Shown one piece after another: positions 55,201-64,000 of a stretch of 64,000 bases of DNA (the first letter of the stretch is position 1; each line of letters begins with the position of its first letter). The DNA is from Cerrena zonata (lineage: Eukaryota > Basidiomycota > Agaricomycetes > Polyporales > Cerrenaceae). Location: NCBI GenBank assembly GCA_038087015.1, contig JASBNA010000001.1:1860001-1924000 (forward strand). Reading direction: 5' to 3'. The translations under genes were made by a program, and so were the position numbers. The notes under the pieces are model-generated. The model was given only the letters and a program-made list of their open reading frames with translations, searched no databases and was not told the DNA's origin.

Positions 55201-56044
55201 GGTAGTGATTGATGGGCTGGTTCAAAAATACATAGCATCCAACGCACCATACTCCACCGACCGGATACTGCAAGATTTGAAGGCGATTCTCCATGTCAGG
55301 AGTCATGCTGCAACAGTGGCATACTTCAATACGTCTATTGTTACTTTCCGAACACAGCCTGCCTATCAATGCGTGGAGTTTTTACTCAATTCCATGCGTA
55401 CCTTGATCGACCACTATGGGGCAGAGGCGTTAGCCCCCATCACTCGAAGTCTCATGCGTCATTGGTTCAACAATGTGCTGGGTAAAAGGCCGGATTCAGA
55501 TTGCACACCTGCGTTGCATTCCATTTCACAATGGGTCTGTAGTTGTAATCACTGTACCCGTGCGAAACACTTTTTGCAAACGCAAATCACCAAAATGATA
55601 CATATGGATCGCATTGGAGCACCCGCTAGGAAACACCTTGAGCAAAAGCTTGATACATATGCACAGCTAGCAGCTACGCATGTCATGGTCAGAACCACGC
55701 CTCAAGGACTCACCGTAAATATTCCAATTCTGTCTCTAAACGGATCGGCTTGGATTGATTCAATTTGATTGTCTATACAGATTACGAAACATCAGCACTT
55801 CTTAGTTCCGCAATCTTGGAACGCTACTCAAACGAGAGGCCGAACACTTCTTCAAGGGTTGAGCTCCACCGAGAAAGAATTGAAGCTGTTACTCGGAGAC
55901 ACTTACGACACGATTACAGGTGTTCTTCGTGCAACGAAGCGAAAGATAGCACCCCATGGTTCCCAACATGGCACAGGACCGTCTGCACTAGCAGCACCTC
56001 GGCCGGCGAAAAAGCGAAGAATTGTACCAGGTTCTTCTGCTTGA
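52227..56044 (+). CDS. large 2-oxoglutarate/Fe(II) oxygenase-fold protein, tandem copy 1
   Basis: Multi-exon gene, about 1,100 residues. Exon 1 is MSDAQGETDIR. An N-terminal region (VGLPLSQRDAAAIKSVAEQA, PFGKGERTIVDKTVRDTWEI) precedes the dioxygenase core: ELYKLLLYETGSQ-FLPHVD-TEKADGMFATIIVVLPS in adjacent exons, then TGGEAHLSHGG. WYTDVTHEIKPITSGYRLAL supplies the distal His and the 2OG-binding Arg. The HxD appears only when the split codon GA|T is joined across the intron, so the iron triad is intact. A long helical C-terminal half follows, with a W-V-C-S-C-N-H-C motif (about 55.54 kb), and a basic RPAKKRRIV near the end suggests nuclear entry. The substrate is unknown. The family is annotated as prolyl 4-hydroxylase-like in mushrooms. 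Confidence 0.88.
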
Positions 56045-56342
56045 CATCTGACTGAGTTTTGACTTTCTGCTCGTTCAAATTTACGTTTACCCCCCGAACT
56101 CTCACTAATATACACTCATATTACTGTCCTCTATCATTACATAATGTATGACATGATTTCTCATACGATTCATGTTATTCATGTACCGAATTCTGATGTC
56201 ACATTATGACGCGACGGGTAACATAGCACGTGATACGTGACCATGTAACCCAAATTTACATCGTGACGAGACAGCCTCGCAAGTACCGGACCACTATAGT
56301 TATATTGCAGAGAACCAAAACAGATACCCTACCAATTCTTCC

Positions 56343-59300
56343 ATGGATATCCGATCCGGTATCGATATTCGAGTAAGCTAAAACACATCATTTTACCTCA
56401 ATTGAGATTCAACTCACAATTATATGTAGGAAGAACTAGAGAATGTTCTGGATACCGAGGATGACTTTGAAGCCTCCTTTGCATTTAAGCAAGAATATTC
56501 CGCGGCTCCTAACCCTTCGCTTGATATAGAGCCAATTGGCACGGTTGGCTTACCTCTTAATCAACATGATGCTATGGCAATTAAGTCCGTTGCAAACCAA
56601 GCTCCCTTTGGAAAGGGCGAACGTACTGTTGTGGACAAGTCTGTACGAGACACATGGGAGATCAATGCATCGCTGGTCGGAGCTATCTGAGTTCTCGATA
56701 TTGGGTAATATACTGATTAATCTCCCATAGGTACATTTTCGAAACCCCAACTGGGAAGGCTTCATGACCGACATCGTCAAATCTGCCTGTAAGGCCCTCG
56801 GGGTGAACTATGCTGCTAGCGCTCCTAGATGTGAATTGTACAAACTGCTTCTGTACGAGACCGGTTCACAGTACGTCCAAAAATACTCGAGTTATAATGA
56901 CAATTGTAATCATCTTGCCAACTATAGTTTCCTGCCTCATGTAGAGTGTGTACCCTCTAATTTGTGTCATATATTGACTGAATGTGCTCCATATGCATTC
57001 TAGCACCGAGAAGGTCGACGGAATGTTTGCAACCATCATTGTCGTTTTGCCCTCCGAATTTACGGGAGGCGAGGCGCACTTGTCTCATGGCACACTTTCC
57101 ACTGTGTACAATACTAGCAATGGGAGTGCATACCAAACCACAGCATTAGCCTGGTACACTGATGTCACACACGAAATCAAACCAATTACAAGCGGTCACC
57201 GTCTCGCTTTGTCATACAATCTCATTCACACCACACAGTCACTTCGACCCGCACTCTCTATGAACAAAACCTTCACCGACAAAGTTCGAGCTGTTCTTAC
57301 TGCATGGAATGAACATTTGGAGAAGGGCTCACATGTGCCGGAGAAGTTACTATATCTTCTAGACCACCAGTATTCGCAAGCCAACCTTCGTGCCAGTGCG
57401 TTAAAGGGTTCAGATGACCGCAAAATTGGGCTTTTGGAGACCGTTGCGAATGATTTGGGCTTCCGTCTTGGGCTTGCAAGTATTGTGTGTCATCTTGAAG
57501 GGCTTAGTGATGACACCGGGTATAGTAGCCATGTTGACTTCATTGAAGTGACCTCGCGTCATGCTAGTATTTCTGACTTCGTAGATCTCAATGGTATCGC
57601 CATCGCAGATGACATTGAATTTGACGAAGAGAGTGAAACTATTCCATCTTCCTTAGTTGAAGATGTCGAAGCTGGAGAATGTGAAGATGAAGACAATGAA
57701 GGTTATACGGGCAATGTGAGTATGCTTATTGTCGCTGAAATGCGGGTTCTAATGGGTTGTTATAGGAAGCTGGTTCCTTGGAACGATGTTCGTATTCGGT
57801 TTGTACTGGGCTGTACAAAACTAATTCGTATATAGGGTACCGACGTACAGTGTTGATAATATGGCCCGATGCTAAAGATTGCAACGTTCGCTTTGGCGGC
57901 CATAATTTTAATCTTGCGTTGAAGAAGATTAGTGAACCCGAGATCTCCGAATCGATCAGGTCTAAAATCCTCGACTATTTGCTCAGGGAAGCATCAATAG
58001 ATATTGCCGGAGTCGCGAATGCAGTCAGCAGTTTTGCATTGAGCAAACATGATCTTGAGCTTTGGAATCGTTGCATCCGAGCCTGTGGAACCACGAATGG
58101 ATTCTGCCAATTCAAATCTCAAACATTGATTGAGGCGGCCAATATGTTCGGATTTGTCAATGTCAAGCACAGGTACGTGACGTATAGCTTACTCAGAATA
58201 TATAAATTAAAATAATTCTATAGTCTGGATATTCTCTTTGAAGGGGACTCGAGCAATCAACGACGATATAGCGTGCTGAAGCATCTCCGAGAGTGGGGGA
58301 TGGGTGATTCAACTGCCAAGCCTTGGGTCGAAGAGAAGACGGCGAGCTTTTTGAAAACAATAGCCAAACCTACGCACGAAGAGTATATGCTCTTCGTTGA
58401 ACTCACCATTGATTATGGAGGCGTTGGTTTCCTTCGTGAAAGGTATGAACGGCTCTCGGTTATTGATAACGATGCTGATTACATGTTACCAAGCCTTTTG
58501 CCTCAAATTATGGATCAGGTTGATGCTGTATTTGTCATATCGCTAGCAACTGAACTCGCTAAGAATACGCAGCTGCCACAGTCCGAGGTCAGGGCTACTG
58601 TCATCACGGAGCTGCTCATTAGCGCCATCTCAAAAACCAACTTTGCTGCCTCTCCTCCGCAAAATCCTCCATACGTATCCAGGTCATTTGGTTTTCTGAA
58701 TGTGCGGAATACTGCAACTACGCCAGAGCAGCACCCAGTGCTTGTTTCTATTCAGAATCTCGTAGGAATATGTTACACTCTGGAACGCCAAGAACTGACC
58801 AACCTTATCCTCGAGAGATTGGCCGATAGCCTAGGGAATCTTCAAGACTCCGAAAGACATAAAAGGATCAAGGAGGTTGTTACTCCTACCCTCAAACTCT
58901 TAGAAGAGAAAAGGAAGTCGGCGGGAGGGGATAGCCCTGTGCTCAACTTGAACAAACTTCTAAATGCCGCTATAGATAACTACTTCGTCGCGATCTCCTC
59001 TAATACCATCCTGTCTTTTGATCGATTGACCGTGAAGACTCTCCTTCGGGCTTTAGTTTCCCAAGGGGCGTATGGATATCCTGTTCACACGGTGAGATGG
59101 ACGCTAATAGTACACAACATCAGCTTAACTGACCTCTTTGATGTTAAGGGTCCTACCGAAGTTATTGCAGATCCCTCCAAACGCTAGCGGCATATCCGCT
59201 ATATTCCTTGAGTTATACGAGCTTCAACCACAATTAGTTCCTCCTGAAGGACTTTCAAGTTGCTCGGTTCAAGATGTAATAAGTAGTCTCGTTGATAAAT

Positions 59301-60118
59301 ATGTCACGACGACTCCTGCTGCTTCGAGTAGCCAGGTCCTAGAAGCCCTAGATGTCCTTGTACAGGTTAGGGCGTACGACATGGCCCTAAAATACTTCAA
59401 AGACAAGGTTTTCACCCAAGGAGCTTCCGCCGCCGAATTACTGGAGTCTTCGATCACCTCTATGCGCCGCCATATTGAGCGACAAGGGCCGGGGGTTCTA
59501 GCACATTTGTGTCAAAGCATTCTATTACAGTGGAACAATGTCGTATTAGGAGAAAAGCCTTCTTCTAATATTACCGGTACTGTGTCCTCTATCACTCGAT
59601 GGACTTGTACTTGCGCCCATTGCGTCAAGGCGAAGAACTTTTTGACCAGGGAGCCTGATCGCGACTTGAGACTGGAGCGTATTGGTGCACCCGCTCGGAA
59701 ACATGTTGAACAAGAGATGAACAAGCTTACGAAATTGGGGGCCACTCATGAATTATTGAAAACTTCGCCTCAGGGCCTTGTCGTAAGGTCGCATACTTAC
59801 CAGCAATGTCAAATTTTGCTCACGACTGTTATTTATTAGATTATCAAGTCAGACCAGGTCTGGGAGCATTCCAAATGGAACGCCAAACAATACAAAGGCT
59901 GTGCAATGTTGCAAAGTCTCAGTCGTACTAAAAGCGAATTGAAGGTTTTGCTAGGAGAACATTATGGCGGTGTTACTGGTGTCCTTCAGGGAACGATGCG
60001 CAAATATGATCCTAGCCAAGCACAACCTGTAGCAGGAACCTCCTCGAATGCTGCCGAACCCCCAGCTAAGAGGAGGAAAGTTGTTGTGGACCCAACGACG
60101 ATCATCGATCTCACATAA
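56343..60118 (+). CDS. large 2-oxoglutarate/Fe(II) oxygenase-fold protein, tandem copy 2
   Basis: Same exon plan and domain order as the upstream copy, 298 bases after its stop. It starts MDIRSGIDIR, then IGTVGLPLNQHDAMAIKSVA, PFGKGERTVVDKSVRDTWEI, ELYKLLLYETGSQ, FLPHVD-TEKVDGMFATIIVVLPS across a split codon, TGGEAHLSHG, and WYTDVTHEIKPITSGHRLAL. All iron and 2OG ligands are retained. The C-terminal half is a diverged helical region with W-T-C-T-C-A-H-C matching the cysteine motif of copy 1. The protein ends PAKRRKVVVDPTTIIDLT: a basic nuclear signal followed by a SUMO-interaction-type motif, absent from copy 1. No frame break was seen. The pair is an old tandem duplication. Function is unknown. 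Confidence 0.88.
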
Positions 60119-60658
60119 CTTGGTTTTTGTCACCCTGTTCCATCTAGTTCACGACCTTGTTCGTTTTTCAGTTCATGCCCATTCAAGTACATAGTCTTTC
60201 ATGTATTCGCAGTTTCTTCTACAATTATCGTATACTATTACATCGTCTTTTGGTACGTCGATACACCGCGCGACTCGACAGGTAAACAACGAATCTGATC
60301 TCAGGCCCTCGGACTTACAAGCTGTTTCATTGGGGCTGCGACTCGGAGTCGTATTGAGATGAGTCATGGTTCAATTGTGCCTGAAGGTATTTTTGGACCA
60401 TTTCTCTTCATCAGCGTTCTCCCCGAAAGTGAGCGTATTGACTCGGGACCACTACTCTGGGCGAGTCGATGTTCGACAATCAACACGCTGCTGATCTACA
60501 TCATGTTAGAAAGCGTCAGCGTACCCATCCGCGGGTCTCAAATCGTAAGCTGGTGGGAACTCGTCACACTTGAGGAGCTTTTCTAAATATAATATATTAG
60601 CAAGGATGGTTCGCCGTAAGACATTCACACTTTCCACCCTCTCCATATACTACCCAGA
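60119..60658. other. intergenic, no supported gene
   Basis: 3' flank of the second oxygenase and upstream region of the next gene. No coding evidence was seen beyond short random frames. Confidence 0.45.
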
Positions 60659-61403
60659 ATGGTCGACGTTTCACGTCTTGATGATTGGAGCCTTCAATGG
60701 AGACGTCGAGTTGAGAAACTCAACAGCGGCCCTGAGTTCCAGATGTTCGAGGTTTGTTCATTTTCTGGTTCAGATATACTACCCTTCACCGAAGTTATCA
60801 GGTCGGCCCAAGAGGACGACTCGTCGGAGGGGATGTCGAACTTTCAAAATCCCCCGACGAGGGACTTGACGAGATGGAGGCTCAAGTAACTGGCGTGAGG
60901 CCTGGGATTTGGACAATTACGTTCCAAGAACATAGAGAAGACGATGATTTTCGCGAACCCCTCCTTCGCTGGGTTGCTCCAGGTCCACTTGACTTCGACA
61001 ACCCACCAAACAATCTCACTCTTCCTGGTTTCGAGTTGGATCCATTAACGAAATGGAATACGGTGTCCGGATATAGTTTAGATTCTGGAGTTGGTGGCGT
61101 ATTTGATCTCGATTCCCTCGAGAACCACATCAAAAGCCACAAGGATCAGGACAAGGAGTATATTTTCGAGGTCATGTCGGATTTCTTGAATGACGATGAC
61201 TATACGTCGGTCCAAGTTGGACTTGTTGGTATGTGCCACTTTCTGTTACTAACCCAACTGGCTCTGATCTGTGAACAGTGGGTGGAGGTGACGGGGGTTA
61301 TGTATTAAAAGCTAGGGAGTACCAAGGGCAAAAGGTGGAGATATTGATTCAACGAAACTGGGCTGACGACGATCAGGAGGGAGAGGGCGATGCAGATGAG
61401 TGA
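60659..61403 (+). CDS. hypothetical acidic protein, no recognised domain
   Basis: The start MVDVSRLDDWSLQWRRRVEK is followed by LNSGPEFQMFE and a donor, then VGPRGRLVGGDVELSKSPDE in exon 2. A last exon adds VGGGDGGYVLKAREYQGQKV and ends ADDDQEGEGDADE at the TGA at 61403. The protein is about 200 residues, strongly acidic, soluble, without signal peptide or membrane helix. Exons 2 and 3 splice in frame with good signals, which supports a real gene. Exon 2 has a mixed hydrophobic/acidic composition (LRWVAPGPLDFDNPPNNLTL) typical of a folded domain. I recognise no family. Confidence 0.6.
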
Positions 61404-61794
61404 GTGGCGGGAAAATTAGCTATAACCCCTTGTACTATTGCAGTCCTATATCTTGATATATAGACCACTTGATTCGTTACCTTTTGATAGTTCTAAAACA
61501 ATGTCATCTTGTGTATATCATAATGTGAAGTCTCGATGACGTCACGGCCGTGTCCGGTAGTTTGGACTATACACTGCCGAATGTGCAGGACGTGTCGTTA
61601 GAGCCTAGTATTTCATACTGTACTCACAATACCAGGGTCCGCCCAAGGAGGAAGGTTTAGAAGTACTAATCAGCCTAGGATTGAGAACTTGGACTCGGAA
61701 GTGAGCGGCGTTTACCGTTTCACCATTTCAATGATTTGGCAGGCGTCTTCGTTTGAATCTTTCCGCCATTACGATAGACGTTTACAGCTGGGCA
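61404..61794. other. intergenic, no supported gene
   Basis: Promoter region of the lipoate ligase gene. Nothing else was recognised. Confidence 0.45.
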
Positions 61795-63246
61795 ATGCTA
61801 CAAACTCCGAAATTACTTGCAAAATGGATGCGAAGTAGTTGCACAAGGAGCTTCTCGAGCACTCAGACTAGGTCTCTCAGCCCGGATCATTCAATCTATG
61901 TCTCGAATTCTACCAATGCATATTTTAATCTCTCGTTAGAGGATTGGTTTGTGTTTCGATATGAGTTTTCATGCGCTAGAGTTGACGTGTATTCCAGGCT
62001 TTTCAGACATAAGAATCCAAAGGATCCTTTACTCCTAATATATAGAGACGACCCATGTGTCGTCATCGGTCGAAATCAAAATCCTTGGAAGGAAGTCAAT
62101 ATGGTCGCTTCCAGACAAACAGGTATACCTTGGATTCGAAGACGCAGTGGAGGCGGTACAGTTTACCATGTAAAAATCGCTTACTCAATCTGAGAAACCT
62201 GACTAACCTTCGATAATCTAGGACAAGGGGAACACAAATTTCTCCATACATCTTCCTCGATGTCGTTTGACCGACATGTCACTGCACAGGTCATTCTACG
62301 TGCAGTCCGTTCGTTAGGCATCGACGCCAATGTTAATGACCGCAATGATATTTGTGTAGGCAGGGATAAGATATGTGAACTCTACATAGGATGTCATATC
62401 CCAGACTAACAAGATCATTTCGTCTATACGTGTCAGGCTCCGCGTACAAGATTGTAAATAACCGAGCATATCACCATGGAACCATGCTCATATCAACCAG
62501 ACTTGATACTGCTCGGTGATCTACTCCGTACCTAACAAGGTATTGTCTATACTATAAATCTGTATGGTACGGAGTTTTTTATGACGTTCGTTGTATAGGA
62601 GACGATGGAGACAAAAGGCGTTGCATCCGTCCGTTCACCAGGTTCGCAATCTCCAACAATATGAATCGTCCGTGACACACGAACGCTTTGTGGCAGCGGT
62701 AATTGAGAGTTTTCAGGATGAGTACAACATAAACGAAGCAGTGCGTTCTTTTCCCAGTCAATTCATATGTTCACGGCTCTCATCATACTAGACGCATGTT
62801 GTCGAAGAAGATGCGAACACACTAGGCATCGACTATATCCGAAGAGGTATAGACGAACTCCCTGTAAGTGTACTTGAGGGCCTAGATTCAGTCCACAGAG
62901 GACTAACTTGAGGCCTGCAGAGTTGGGATTGGGCTTTTGGTCAAACACCAGAGTTTACGTATGATATCTCACGTAGATTCGGCTGGGGTACAGTGGTGAG
63001 CGAAGCGGAGTTCTTCCAAGGTGTTTCAAGTTGATAATCCTTCTTTAGGTGGCCCAAATTCGTTCCAAGCACGGTGTGATACTGAATTGCTCTATGACCA
63101 CAGACACAAGCACGATATCATCGGTAACTATTGACGCCCTGTGTAGGAAGCTGATAGGCCAACGCTACGGTTTCTTGGATGACATGGAAGGGGATGTGGA
63201 GACTACCGATATATGGCAATGGCTGAAGCAAGAGACAGAGACTTGA
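61795..63246 (+). pseudogene. lipoate-protein ligase (Aim22/LplA type) with four apparent frame breaks
   Basis: A mitochondrial-type N-terminus (MLQTPKLLAKWMRSSCTRSF) leads to STNAYFNLSLEDWLFRH. The ligase core follows: LLIYRDDPCVVIGRNQNPWK, then RRSGGGTVYH and DKGNTNFSIHLPR. Next come GRDKI, GSAYKIVNNRAYHHGTML, STRLD, ETMETKGVASVRSP and VRNLQQYESSVTHERFVAAV. The end is SWDWAFGQTPEFTYDI and GDVETTDIWQWLKQETET. The order and the RRSGGGTVYH and KIVNNRAYHHGTM motifs match lipoate-protein ligase, which attaches lipoate to mitochondrial dehydrogenases and glycine cleavage H protein. Frame changes at about 62260, 62511, 62534 and 62641 break an otherwise conserved chain in under 400 bases. This is either a recent pseudogene or a badly polished stretch. 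Because the gene is usually needed for respiration, sequence error is at least as likely as decay. Confidence 0.8.
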
Positions 63247-63330
63247 GGGTAGTTGAAGTCCATAGCATTTCAATAGAATGACCGGATACGACGAACGAGA
63301 GTAGGAATATATTGAGAAAGACAAAAGCAG

Positions 63331-63767
63331 TTACGAGCCTCCAACCTTTTCGGTGTACCACACACTACTTGTATCAAATCCTTCCGGAGCATACGCATTT
63401 GTCTGAGATCGGAAACTGTATAAGAAAGGCTCAATAAAGAGTGAACCAGTCACTTACACTCTGCCCTCGTTTATGCCCTGTCAGACGCTTGTCCCGATCC
63501 ATCATCATCTCATCCCATGCATCTATATGGTATCTAACAGGCTAAAGACAGAGCCAATGGATTCAGTGTGGTTGGAGGCGAGAATTACGGACAACATACC
63601 TTGCCCTGATTTTGTGCTCTCTTAGAGACGTTGAGCAGCGTTCCAGCTGCTGCAAACATCGTGGTAAGCAAGCCTAACGATTTGAGTGTATAAGCATGAT
63701 ACGGAAGCTTGAAATATACATGATATTGCTAACCAAACGGAATGAGAGCCTCCCATGGTACGGGCAT
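63331..63767 (-). CDS. NADH:ubiquinone oxidoreductase subunit, NDUFA1-like (9.5 kDa)
   Basis: Four short exons give 87 residues: MPVPWEALIPFG, LLTTMFAAAGTLLNVSKRAQ, NQGK, PVRYHIDAWDEMMMDRDKRL, TGHKRGQS, TNAYAPEGFDTSSVWYTEKV and GGS. The MPVPWEALIPFGLLTTMF transmembrane start and DAWDEMMMDRDKRLTGHKRG match the small complex I subunit NDUFA1/MWFE of fungi, in the mitochondrial inner membrane. The last acceptor must be the second AG (GATCTCAG before ACAAAT); the first AG gives an early stop. It is convergent with the lipoate ligase gene. The remaining bases to 64000 are its upstream region. Confidence 0.88.
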
Positions 63768-64000
63768 ATTGGCGGAGAGTGGATGTGTTATAGGTTCAAC
63801 GCAACTCGCTGAACGGGTCAGAACGCATGCTCGGTGTTTGCCGATCGTCTCAGTTTGGTAGTTGTCGTAAAACACGACCTCTAGTTCGCTGGTTGTACTC
63901 GGAAATGGATATTACCACCACTCAAAAAATCGTAGAATACGCATAAAATGTTGCATTTCACGGAAATTACTCTGCTGTACCCTTAGAGCTCAATTCGCAG

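Overview
The window is nuclear DNA of a filamentous basidiomycete, most likely a wood- or litter-decaying Agaricomycete. The evidence is many short introns (mostly about 45-70 bases, GT-AG), a GH7 cellobiohydrolase with a fungal CBM1 cellulose-binding tail, and a tandem pair of large 2-oxoglutarate oxygenases of a type familiar from mushrooms. Fungal versions of conserved genes are also present (Coa3, Atg29, Yih1, Spt3, Spc19). I see no rRNA, tRNA, CRISPR or intact transposon.

Layout. 1-2957: no supported gene. 2958-21935: a dense housekeeping block with a rhomboid-like/CUE membrane protein, eIF3d, an ATR/Mec1-type checkpoint kinase, Yaf9 (YEATS), two small cytochrome c oxidase genes (COX7a-like, COA3) and a dsRBD RNase III. 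21936-30203: a gene-sparse accessory island. It holds a small secreted repeat peptide precursor with Kex2-type sites, a divergent UstYa-family (DUF3328) oxidase, and the GH7 cellulase. 30204-48024: conserved genes again: Spt3, Ddi1, Atg29, Yih1/IMPACT, Hem25/SLC25A38, a branched-chain acyl-CoA dehydrogenase, a GDPD phosphodiesterase, a gephyrin-like molybdenum cofactor enzyme, Spc19 and one orphan. 48939-63767: a second GDPD gene, the two tandem 2OG oxygenases, an orphan, a damaged lipoate ligase and an NDUFA1-like complex I subunit.

The most interesting locus is 25363-27238. The minus-strand gene encodes an 80-residue protein: a signal peptide, one intron, and two nearly identical repeats ending in N-[A/V]-N-Y-F-P-P-P bounded by KR/RR sites. 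The divergent neighbour, 557 bases away, carries both UstYa-family histidine/cysteine motifs behind a transmembrane helix. This is the minimal gene pair of a dikaritin-type RiPP (ustiloxin, asperipin and epichloecyclin are known relatives), with a core sequence I do not recognise.

A caution for all gene models: at least seven single-base frame breaks interrupt otherwise intact conserved proteins (three in ATR, one each in GH7, Hem25, the gephyrin-like gene and GDPD-2), and four more cluster in the lipoate ligase. Most look like residual sequencing or assembly indels rather than decay. Exon boundaries were assigned by eye from GT-AG signals, reading frame and family conservation.
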